DNA from: GCA-016699975 sp964515255
GTDB lineage: Bacteria > Patescibacteriota > Minisyncoccia > Moranbacterales > UBA1568
NCBI GenBank assembly: GCA_964515255.1
Contig: CAZETL010000048.1
Span: forward strand, 1 to 6,070
Length of the DNA stretch: 6,070 nt
Direction: 5' to 3'
Shown here: piece by piece, positions 1 through 5,478 of the stretch
Layout: the number at the start of each line of letters is the position of its first letter
Position numbering within the stretch: the stretch's first letter is position 1
Notes under the pieces: model-generated
Told to the model about the DNA's origin: nothing
Databases searched by the model: none
The model's input: only the letters and a program-made list of their open reading frames with translations
Position numbers and translations under genes: made by a program

Positions 1-342
1 GGGGTCACAAAATACAACTGGAGGCGAGGGGTGAAGGGATTCGTCGATATGCTGGCAGTTTGGTTTTGGCGGAAATATTCGCATCGTCCCGTCCATCTAT
101 TTGGCGGATCCGGGTTTATCTGTTCGATCGCTGGAGCAGGCATACTCGTGTGGATGTTTACAGAAAAAGTCTTTTTTGCCGCATCGATTTCCGACCGGAT
201 ATGGCCGATGATAGGCGTGTTTCTCTTGCTTGCCGGGATACAGCTGTTTATTTTCGGACTTATGACTGATATGCTGATTCGACTTTACTATCGCGGTCAT
301 GGAACGATGAATTACATGGTGAAATCGGTATCGAAACAATAA
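1..342 (+). CDS. GT2 family (DPM1-like) membrane glycosyltransferase, C-terminal fragment
   Basis: The reading frame is open from base 1 to a TAA at 340-342, so the gene starts outside the window; 113 residues are visible. The fragment begins with a GVTKYNWRRGVKGFVDML stretch, then HRPVHLFGGSG, two membrane segments (about residues 35-53 and 69-91) and a short basic tail. This arrangement (S/TKY-x-W/F, 'RP-hydrophobic-HLFG', two TM helices, 'LLAGIQLFIFGLMTDMLIRLYY') is typical of the C-terminal membrane anchor of family 2 glycosyltransferases related to dolichol/undecaprenyl-phosphate sugar transferases. The catalytic GT-A domain with its DXD motif is upstream and not seen. A GTG at 31 could be mistaken for the start, but homology-like sequence continues upstream of it. 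Likely role: sugar transfer from a nucleotide sugar to a polyprenyl phosphate or other membrane acceptor on the cytoplasmic face. ugd follows 30 nt downstream, probably in the same operon. The donor sugar cannot be determined. Confidence 0.85.
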   Translation, partial: GVTKYNWRRGVKGFVDMLAVWFWRKYSHRPVHLFGGSGFICSIAGAGILVWMFTEKVFFAASISDRIWPMIGVFLLLAGIQLFIFGLMTDMLIRLYYRGHGTMNYMVKSVSKQ

Positions 343-372
343 GCAAGTAATTGGAAATAATCGGAAACAGGT

Positions 373-1683
373 ATGAAACTTACATTCGTCGGAGCTGGAT
401 ACGTTGGCTTGGTGTCGGGAGCGTGCATGGCGGAGATTGGGCACACCGTGATTTGCGCTGATGTTGACGCGAAGAAGATTGCGAAATTGAAGCGCGGAGG
501 CATCCCGATTTATGAGTTCGGTCTCGAAGAGCTCGTAAAAGAGAATGTCCGACAGGGCCGCCTTTCTTTTACTACAGATATCGGAAAAGCCATACAAGAG
601 TCGGAGGCTGTGTTTGTGGGCGTCGGTACCCCGCCGGATCCAAAGACAGGCGAAGCTGACCTTCAGTATGTTTTTGCGGTTGCGGAGACTTTTGGAAAGA
701 ATCTAAACGGATATAAAGTTCTTGTTGATAAATCGACGGTCCCCGTTGGAACAGCCGAACAAGTGCGCGAGATAGTAGCCCGATCAAGCGATGGAACGCA
801 GGAGTTTGACGTCGTGTCGAACCCGGAATTTCTTCGCGAGGGGACGGCAGTGAAGGATTTCTTGAATCCTGATCGAGTGATTGTTGGTGCCGATTCGGAA
901 CGCGCCTGGAGCGTTATGGAGAGAATTTATCGGCCTGTTGCCCGTGCCGGACGCCCCATTATTCAGACCGATGTGAAGAGTGCCGAGATCATCAAATACG
1001 CTTCGAATGCATTCCTCGCGACAAAAATCTCGTTTATTAACGAGGTTGCAAATTTCTGCTCTCTTGCTGGCGGAAATGTAAAAGAAGTGGCGCGCGGCAT
1101 GGGTTTCGATACGAGAATCGGTTCGAGATTCCTCTATGCCGGAATCGGGTACGGCGGTTCGTGCTTTCCGAAAGATGTAAAAGCGCTTATCCATACGGGG
1201 AAGGAGCATGGTTATGATTTCACGATTCTTGAAGCGGTGCAGGCGGCGAATGAGAAACAAAAACTTCTGCCCGTTCATTTCCTCAAGAGGTCTTTGAAGA
1301 GTCTAAAGGGAAAGAAAATTGCGCTCTGGGGCCTTTCCTTTAAGCCGAGGACGGATGACGTGCGGGAAGCGCCAGCGCTTTCTATCATCGAGTCGCTCTT
1401 GAAGGCTGGAGCTTCCGTTTCAGCCTTTGACCCGGTGGCAACCGAAAATGCGAAGATGTTTCTCAAATCCCATCCGAAACTCAAATTTGCCAAGGATCAG
1501 TGCGGTGCTGTGGATGGTGCGGATGCGCTGGTTGTCGCAACGGAATGGGATGAATTTCGAACAGCCGATCTCGCTGATCTTATGAAGCGAATGAAAGGCG
1601 CAGTTGTTATCGATGGGAGAAACGTATTCGAGCGTGCCGAGGTTGAAGCTGCGGGCTTTGAGTATTACGGAGTGGGCGTGTAG
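373..1683 (+). CDS. ugd: UDP-glucose 6-dehydrogenase
   Basis: A complete 436-aa protein, normal length for the UDP-glucose/GDP-mannose dehydrogenase family. It oxidises UDP-glucose to UDP-glucuronate with two NAD+ in the cytoplasm, supplying precursor for surface polysaccharides or glycolipids. The N-terminal Rossmann domain carries GAGYVG (residues 7-12) and the acidic D30-V-D32 end of strand 2. The catalytic set is intact: T122 in DKSTVPVGT, the PEFLREG loop (151-157), K208 and N212 in EIIKYASNAF, nucleophile C264 in GYGGSCFPKD, and D268. These sit at a constant +4 offset from the S. pyogenes enzyme residues as I recall them (T118, K204, N208, C260, D264). The C-terminal UDP-binding domain has GLSFKPRTDDVREAP (320-334) and ends with VVIDGRNVF (411-419). 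The ATG at 373 places the Rossmann strand immediately at the N-terminus, as is usual. The SD is poor (GGAAA at 363-367). The gene follows the GT2 gene by 30 nt. Confidence 0.97.
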   Translation: MKLTFVGAGYVGLVSGACMAEIGHTVICADVDAKKIAKLKRGGIPIYEFGLEELVKENVRQGRLSFTTDIGKAIQESEAVFVGVGTPPDPKTGEADLQYVFAVAETFGKNLNGYKVLVDKSTVPVGTAEQVREIVARSSDGTQEFDVVSNPEFLREGTAVKDFLNPDRVIVGADSERAWSVMERIYRPVARAGRPIIQTDVKSAEIIKYASNAFLATKISFINEVANFCSLAGGNVKEVARGMGFDTRIGSRFLYAGIGYGGSCFPKDVKALIHTGKEHGYDFTILEAVQAANEKQKLLPVHFLKRSLKSLKGKKIALWGLSFKPRTDDVREAPALSIIESLLKAGASVSAFDPVATENAKMFLKSHPKLKFAKDQCGAVDGADALVVATEWDEFRTADLADLMKRMKGAVVIDGRNVFERAEVEAAGFEYYGVGV

Positions 1684-1693
1684 AATCTTTTCG

Positions 1694-1725
1694 TTTCCAG
1701 GAATTGCTTGTTTGGAAAATTTTTT
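1694..1725 (+). terminator. Weak rho-independent terminator after ugd
   Basis: TTTCCAGG (1694-1701) can pair with TTTGGAAA (1711-1718) as six Watson-Crick pairs plus two G-U pairs around a 9-nt loop. One A follows, then a run of six T (1720-1725). It starts 11 nt after the ugd stop codon. The stem is A/U-rich and weak, so it may be leaky or fortuitous, but position and T-tract fit a terminator separating the GT2-ugd pair from the downstream genes. Confidence 0.4.
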
Positions 1726-1752
1726 CGTCGAGCACTCTAGTATTCGACACTG

Positions 1753-1767
1753 TGTATATCGTATACA
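1753..1767. promoter_or_regulatory. Perfect 15-bp inverted repeat in the gap after ugd (possible operator)
   Basis: TGTATA-TCG-TATACA is a perfect 6+3+6 dyad in the only sizeable gap of the first half of the window. It lies 73 bp upstream of the ATG at 1826. Dyads of this size are typical of sites for small dimeric regulators, and the right arm (TATACA) resembles a -10 box, but I see no -35 element at proper spacing. No regulator gene is present in the window. A 6+3+6 dyad is expected about once or twice by chance in 6 kb, so the call rests mainly on position. Confidence 0.3.
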
Positions 1768-1825
1768 GTTTTCTCTGCTCCTTGCGTTTTTCTTGAACTG
1801 TACTCAAACGAGCAATTTTTATTCT

Positions 1826-2530
1826 ATGGAATTGATGGGAAAACCATCTGAGAAAGTTAGTTCGGATGTTCCTTCCGAAGGAAGTCGCGAACAAAAGGAA
1901 AGACCAAAAATTCTTTTTCGGTCCTTCTCCGTAGATCCGGAATGCCTTTCTCTTGAGTTTTTGAAACAAGCTCTTGTTCCGGGAAGTATTCGGGAAGGTG
2001 ACTCGACAAAGATTGAAGATGAAAACGAAAAGGGAGTTTATATGTCGACGAATGAACGTGTCGCCGAAATTTATGCTCACACGAAAGTTCCTAGCGCATG
2101 CGTGAAAGTTCCGCAGTGTAAGCTAGGCGGCTCAGTGACGAATGTGATCAATCTACCGGTATGCGGAATATTGGTTGAAATCGGTACAGATGGTCTTCCT
2201 GTGCGGCGACCGAGAATTACAGCGACTCTTCAAGGACATTACAATAATGGTTTTCAGGGAGAGGAATGGATAGCTGATTCGGTGCCAAGGGAAAACTTTC
2301 GCATAAAAAAATTTTTTCTCTCGAAAGGTTTTGGAAATTCTGAATCTTTTGACGTATCAGGAATGTCGGATGATGAAGTGAGCGGAGTTATCGATTCCAT
2401 ACAAAAGAAATTTGAAAATGAGAAACGAGAAGCGATGGCATTAAAGCGCTTTATTGAATCTCTCCCGGAGAGAGAAAGGTACGATCCCTTTTTGCTGAAA
2501 AAATTTGAAAAATATAAAAGCAGGACATGA
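1826..2530 (+). CDS. Hypothetical protein of unknown family, coupled to the GT4 gene
   Basis: I do not recognise this 234-aa protein. It has no signal peptide or TM segment. Residues 1-72 are charged and Ser/Glu/Lys-rich with one plausible helix (SLEFLKQAL). Residues 73-160 look like a small mostly-beta domain with three cysteines (C92, C98, C113; spacing CX5C and CX14C) and a PVRRPRITATLQGHYNNG stretch. Residues 180-234 look helical and charged (SDDEVSGVIDSIQKKFENEK and onward), perhaps a coiled-coil or docking tail. The start is uncertain. ATG 1826 has no SD. ATG 2042 (giving 162 aa) has AGGGAG at 2031-2036 with 5-nt spacing. I chose 1826 because the frame is open through the extra 72 codons and reads protein-like. 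The TGA stop overlaps the GT4 start as ATGA, so the two are probably translationally coupled and functionally linked. A role in surface glycan synthesis is inferred from context only. Confidence 0.75.
   Translation: MELMGKPSEKVSSDVPSEGSREQKERPKILFRSFSVDPECLSLEFLKQALVPGSIREGDSTKIEDENEKGVYMSTNERVAEIYAHTKVPSACVKVPQCKLGGSVTNVINLPVCGILVEIGTDGLPVRRPRITATLQGHYNNGFQGEEWIADSVPRENFRIKKFFLSKGFGNSESFDVSGMSDDEVSGVIDSIQKKFENEKREAMALKRFIESLPERERYDPFLLKKFEKYKSRT
2031..2036 (+). promoter_or_regulatory. Shine-Dalgarno-like AGGGAG before the internal ATG at 2042
   Basis: AGGGAG ends 5 nt before an in-frame ATG (2042) whose product would begin MSTNERVAEIYAHTK. It is the best SD match in the window; other starts have weak, misplaced or no SD. 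It may mark the true start of the unknown gene, or an internal start giving a shorter second product. It could also be coincidental, since it falls in Glu-Lys-Gly codons (GAA-AAG-GGA), which naturally give purine-rich sequence. Confidence 0.4.
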
Positions 2531-3741
2531 AAATCCTCATTCACAACTACGAATATCCCCCCCTGGGGGGCGGGGCAGGAAATGCGACGGAGTATCTTTT
2601 GCGCGAGTACGCGGCGTTTCCCGATATGGAAGTAGCGCTTATCACCTCCTCGATCAATGCCGAACACTCGGTGAGTCACCCAGCGCCAAACATTCGCATC
2701 GAACGGCTGCCGATTGGCAAAAAAGACGGAGCGAGGGATTTGCATTTCCAATCGAAGTTGAATCTCTTGAGATACGCATGGAATTCGTGGGTATTTTCTC
2801 GAGCTTTGTTGCGACGGGAGAAATTCGATCTGATCCATGCGTTTTTCTCAGTTCCGTCGGGTTTCGTTGCAGGACTTTTGCAGAGAGAATTTCACATCCC
2901 TTATATCGTGTCACTTCGTGGTTCAGATGTCCCCGGTTATAGCGAGCGTTTCAAATACATATATGCGCCGCTTCGCCCTATTTCTCGGTGGATTTGGCGC
3001 GGAGCTTCAGGGGTCATTGCGAATAGCGAAGGCCTGCGAACGCTTGCGCTCATGACGGATTCTGTTCGTGATATTGGAATCGTGAGGAATGGCGTCGACA
3101 CGAAAGAGTTTTTTTCGGTTCCTAGAGAATATTCAGGCGATCTGGATCAACCTTTCCGAATACTTGCGATTGCGAGGCTCACTCCTCGAAAGGGAATCAG
3201 ATCCCTCCTTGAAGCGATGGTGATTTTGAAGGAGAAGAGTAGTCGAATTTTCTCGCTTGATATCGTGGGGGACGGAAACGAACGGGAATCTCTCGAAGAG
3301 TATGCGAGTGAAAAGGGCCTTATGGAGCAAGTCCGTTTTGTTGGGCGGGTTCCGCATGCTGGAACTATTCCCCTCTATCATCGGGCGCATGTCTATGTGT
3401 TGCCCTCTCTCAATGAAGGAATGAGCAATAACGTACTTGAGGCGTTGGCAACTGGGCTTCCGATCATCACTACGGACACCGGAGGAACGCGAGAGCTCGT
3501 AGGGGACAACGAAAACGGTCTCATCATCCGAATGAAGGATCCGCAGCATATCGCTGAGAAAATTCTTTGGCTCTCCGAGCACCCTCAGAAATCGGCGGCG
3601 TTTGGGTTGGAGAGTCGGCGTCGTGCAGAACGCCTCGGCTGGGATGAAGTAGCGAAAGCATATCGGTCACTGTATCAGAGGGCTATTGGCCAGGAGTCCG
3701 GATGCGGCTCTGGTTTGCGCGTTGACCGCGTATCGTCGTAA
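2527..3741 (+). CDS. GT4 family glycosyltransferase (GT-B fold)
   Basis: A complete 404-aa protein, normal length for family 4 retaining glycosyltransferases. The N-terminal acceptor domain opens with MKILIHNYEYPPLGGGAGN, where strand 1 is followed by the Gly-rich loop typical of the family, and contains DLIHAFFSVPSG (101-112) and SLRGSDVPGY (129-138). The C-terminal nucleotide-sugar domain has IARLTPRKG (215-223; R217 and K222 at the positions that contact the donor phosphates), VGDGNE (247-252), and an EX7E motif with E297 and E305 in LNEGMSNNVLEALATGLPII. It closes with GWDEVAKAYR (371-380). It has no TM segment and probably works at the inner membrane face. The ATG overlaps the previous stop (ATGA); AGGA sits too close to serve as a normal SD, so translation is likely coupled. 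The last ~18 residues look unconserved. Donor and acceptor are unknown; UDP-glucuronate or UDP-glucose is possible given ugd nearby. Confidence 0.95.
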   Translation: MKILIHNYEYPPLGGGAGNATEYLLREYAAFPDMEVALITSSINAEHSVSHPAPNIRIERLPIGKKDGARDLHFQSKLNLLRYAWNSWVFSRALLRREKFDLIHAFFSVPSGFVAGLLQREFHIPYIVSLRGSDVPGYSERFKYIYAPLRPISRWIWRGASGVIANSEGLRTLALMTDSVRDIGIVRNGVDTKEFFSVPREYSGDLDQPFRILAIARLTPRKGIRSLLEAMVILKEKSSRIFSLDIVGDGNERESLEEYASEKGLMEQVRFVGRVPHAGTIPLYHRAHVYVLPSLNEGMSNNVLEALATGLPIITTDTGGTRELVGDNENGLIIRMKDPQHIAEKILWLSEHPQKSAAFGLESRRRAERLGWDEVAKAYRSLYQRAIGQESGCGSGLRVDRVSS

Positions 3742-3751
3742 CGCTTTCTCT

Positions 3752-4708
3752 ATGGCGGCTCCTCTTCGGAAGCAACTCCTCTTTTTTCTCAAGCTCCTTG
3801 TTTCCATTGGGTTTGTCGTGTGGCTCGTGTGGAGGATTAATTGGGGAGATGTCTTTTCGCGGATTCTTGAGATTGATTTGCCGTACCTTGTTCTCTATAT
3901 CGCACTCCTTCTTTTCGGAATCATGATTTCTGCTCGGAAATGGCAGATTATTGCGAAGGCAAAGGGATTCTCTCGGCTGTATAGGGATTTCTTCCGTGCG
4001 TATCTTACAGGTACGTTTATCAATAATTTCCTTCCGTCGACGATTGGCGGTGACGCCTACCGGGCGCTCTGGCTCGGCCGGCTGGACGGGAAGCTTTCTC
4101 CTGCAATATCGACGGCTTTTTTTGATCGGTTTACTGGTTTGTGGGCGGCTATGGTGTTCGGATTTCTCTTTTCGCTGGCGCATTTCAAGCTCGTGCTTGC
4201 AAATCCGTTTTGGCTCGCCATGAACTCTGCGCTGTTTGTACTCCTTCTGGTTGATCTCTCATTTCCATTTGTGAGAAGACTTGGAATAGTTCGCCGGATC
4301 TTTGTCACATTTCCAGAAAAGATCCAGTATCTTATCCGAGAGATCGTGAATTATCCGCTTCACGGAACCGTTATTCCAGCGCTTGGATTTTCGCTTCTTT
4401 TTAATCTTGTCGGCGTCGGATTCGCAAATCTTGTCTTGTTTTGGGCTCTCGGCGGACAGGTGCAGATCTTCCAATACCTCGGAGTGATCTTCCTTGTCTC
4501 TATTGTCTCGAGCATTCCGATTAGCATTAACAACATCGGGCTGAAAGAATGGGCCTATGCTACGTTTTTCGGGTTTCTGGGGGCGTCTGTGGAAACAGCT
4601 GTGGCGGTTGCGGTGACGAGCCGGGTGATCCAGATGTTGGTAAGCTTCTCAGCCATACCGTTTTATCTTCGTTCGAGGGATCTCTTGGGGAGGGAAGTTG
4701 ACGAGTAA
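3752..4708 (+). CDS. Lysylphosphatidylglycerol synthase TM / flippase-like (UPF0104) membrane protein
   Basis: A 318-aa polytopic membrane protein with about seven to eight hydrophobic segments (roughly residues 8-28, 43-62, 82-96, 126-146, 154-171, 206-231, 236-257, 264-305). It carries hallmarks of the LPG_synthase_TM / TIGR00374-type family: TFINNFLPSTIGGDAYRALWLGR (88-110), FDRFTGL (124-130) and SIPISINNIGLKEWA (254-268). The family comprises the flippase-like domain of MprF and stand-alone relatives often found beside glycosyltransferases. There is no C-terminal aminoacyl-transferase domain, so this is the TM-only form, and lysyl-PG synthesis is not implied. The likely role is movement or modification of a lipid-linked glycan (inference). 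The start at ATG 3752, 10 nt after the GT4 stop, puts the usual K-rich residues just before TM1. The frame is open upstream to at least 3686, but that would overlap GT4 and add non-family sequence. There is no SD, so reinitiation after GT4 is likely. Confidence 0.9.
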   Translation: MAAPLRKQLLFFLKLLVSIGFVVWLVWRINWGDVFSRILEIDLPYLVLYIALLLFGIMISARKWQIIAKAKGFSRLYRDFFRAYLTGTFINNFLPSTIGGDAYRALWLGRLDGKLSPAISTAFFDRFTGLWAAMVFGFLFSLAHFKLVLANPFWLAMNSALFVLLLVDLSFPFVRRLGIVRRIFVTFPEKIQYLIREIVNYPLHGTVIPALGFSLLFNLVGVGFANLVLFWALGGQVQIFQYLGVIFLVSIVSSIPISINNIGLKEWAYATFFGFLGASVETAVAVAVTSRVIQMLVSFSAIPFYLRSRDLLGREVDE

Positions 4709-4745
4709 TCCCGAGCATGGCTCCCTCTGGGATCTCGGATATTTC
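4709..4745 (+). terminator. Possible imperfect terminator hairpin after the flippase-like gene
   Basis: CCGAG (4711-4715) can pair with CTCGG (4734-4738), enclosing a second TCCC/GGGA stem (4722-4725 with 4729-4732) and an asymmetric internal loop. An alternative fold pairs TCCCGAG (4709-4715) with CTC-T-GGGA (4725-4732). The following ATATTTCTC is only moderately T-rich, so termination strength is doubtful. Its position, right after a stop codon and just before a good promoter, is what supports it. Confidence 0.25.
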
Positions 4746-4756
4746 TCACTGGAATA

Positions 4757-4786
4757 TTGACTTTCCACTGGGTTTCTCGGTACTAT
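4757..4786 (+). promoter_or_regulatory. Sigma70-type promoter for the coiled-coil gene / alaS unit
   Basis: TTGACT (4757-4762, 5 of 6 to TTGACA), an 18-bp spacer, then TACTAT (4781-4786, 4 of 6 to TATAAT). Predicted transcription start is around 4792-4794, giving a leader of about 15 nt before the ATG at 4808. It is the best promoter-like sequence I found. It also argues against a TTG start at 4757 for the next gene, because that codon is the -35 box itself. Confidence 0.55.
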
Positions 4787-4807
4787 CTCATCATATATCC
4801 AAATGGT

Positions 4808-5113
4808 ATGGGGATTCACAGTCTTCTGTCCGGAACAAAAGCCGACATACATGGAAAGGTGACCTCGGAGGCCGAGCGCCGAGCTTCGATTCGTCGAACC
4901 GAATCGGATCTCGCTATACTTCGAAGCGATCAACTGAAACTCGAGCGAAAGAAGGCTAATCGGGATTTGGAACTCCGAAAGCTTCGAACTGAATTTCGGC
5001 GAGTTCAAATAGAAATAGAACAAATCGAGAAAGAGGCAAAGAAAGAGGTGGCGGAGCTCCGATCAATCGAAGAAGAGATTCGCCTTGCGAAGAAAAGGTT
5101 GGCAAATTTGTAG
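4808..5113 (+). CDS. Small coiled-coil hypothetical protein
   Basis: A 101-aa protein of unknown function. After a short N-terminus (MGIHSLLSGTKADIHGK) almost the whole chain (residues about 18-99) is predicted helix, dense in Glu, Arg and Lys with Leu/Ile at heptad-like spacing (e.g. LAILRSDQLKLERKK, LELRKLRTEFRRVQIEIEQI, VAELRSIEEEIRLAKKRL), so a coiled coil is very likely. It has no Cys, Pro or Trp, no signal peptide and no TM segment. ATG 4808 fits the predicted promoter; a TTG at 4757 in the same frame would add 17 residues but lies in the -35 box. An out-of-frame ATG at 4803 gives only 19 codons. The SD is poor. It is followed by a 64-nt gap and another small gene, then alaS, on the same strand. 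Low-complexity helical composition can produce chance similarity, so family assignment would be unsafe. Confidence 0.7.
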   Translation: MGIHSLLSGTKADIHGKVTSEAERRASIRRTESDLAILRSDQLKLERKKANRDLELRKLRTEFRRVQIEIEQIEKEAKKEVAELRSIEEEIRLAKKRLANL

Positions 5114-5177
5114 AGAGCTATTGGCTCGCTTCATTCTATCTTCGTGGTGCTTCAGTTTTTAACCCTTCTTTTTTCCT

Positions 5178-5432
5178 ATGGGATACATGGATGCACAAAA
5201 ATTTATCGCTCTTGTCGACGGGTTTCTCGAGCCGATCAACGAAAAACCGAAAGTCGACTCTGCGCGAAGTTTCTTTGAAAATAAAATGAGAGACCTTTGG
5301 AGATCCTGTGAAAATGGCGAAATAGAGAGAGGTGCTTTGGGGGAGAAAGTCGGGAATCTTCTCCGAGATTTTACGGTTTATTTGAATGGACAAAATATTC
5401 GAGATCTTCAGAAGACGATTGATCGGACGTAG
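5178..5432 (+). CDS. Small hypothetical protein upstream of alaS
   Basis: An 84-aa soluble-looking protein I do not recognise. It appears mostly helical: an amphipathic start (MDAQKFIALVDGFLEPI), a central SARSFFENKMRDLWRSCENGEIE stretch, then LGEKVGNLLRDFTVYLNG and a charged end. It has one Cys (C44) and one Trp (W41), with no TM segment or signal peptide. An in-frame ATG at 5187 (81 aa) is an alternative start; GGG at 5180-5182 is a minimal SD for it, while ATG 5178 is preceded by a pyrimidine-rich tract. It lies 64 nt after the coiled-coil gene and 46 nt before alaS, so all three are probably co-transcribed. Its reality rests on amino-acid composition, position and an intact frame; I see no recognisable motif. 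Confidence 0.65.
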   Translation: MGYMDAQKFIALVDGFLEPINEKPKVDSARSFFENKMRDLWRSCENGEIERGALGEKVGNLLRDFTVYLNGQNIRDLQKTIDRT

Positions 5433-5478
5433 GAATATTCTGTGAGAACCCGGGACACCTCATGTTTCCATATGCCTT

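Noticed and set aside
97..597. Long minus-strand open frame (166 codons) opposite the GT2 end and ugd start
   Set aside because: It is antisense to two well-supported genes, and its product is rich in Arg/His/Ser with no recognisable domain; a shadow frame.
784..1278. Minus-strand open frame of 164 codons inside ugd
   Set aside because: Fully antisense to the catalytic core of ugd, whose active-site residues are all intact on the plus strand.
1604..1825. Upstream extension of the unknown gene, including an apparent lipoprotein-like stretch (FSLLLAFFLNC)
   Set aside because: The frame overlaps the ugd 3' end and has no convincing start codon with SD. It crosses the terminator-like hairpin and the dyad, so the hydrophobic stretch is probably translated intergenic DNA.
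1607..2080. Minus-strand open frame of 157 codons across the ugd/unknown-gene gap
   Set aside because: It is Lys/Arg/Phe/Ser-rich without motifs and antisense to plus-strand coding sequence with a better context.
2254..2838. Minus-strand frame of 194 codons spanning the unknown gene and the GT4 start
   Set aside because: It crosses two coupled plus-strand genes, including conserved GT4 N-terminal residues; no domain is recognisable.
2505..2942. Plus-strand frame of 145 codons overlapping the GT4 gene
   Set aside because: It is out of frame with the GT-B protein, which has all family motifs; composition is not protein-like.
3686..3751. TTG start at 3686 for the flippase-like protein (22 more residues, overlapping GT4)
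   Set aside because: The added residues do not resemble the family N-terminus, while ATG 3752 puts the Lys/Arg-rich start directly before TM1.
3683..4183. Minus-strand frame of 166 codons rich in Arg/Lys/Pro
   Set aside because: Antisense to the flippase-like gene; its basic composition is the expected reverse image of hydrophobic plus-strand codons.
5136..5393. Minus-strand frame of 85 codons opposite the 84-aa gene
   Set aside because: The plus-strand frame has better composition, and its direction matches all neighbours. I cannot formally exclude the antisense frame, but nothing supports it.
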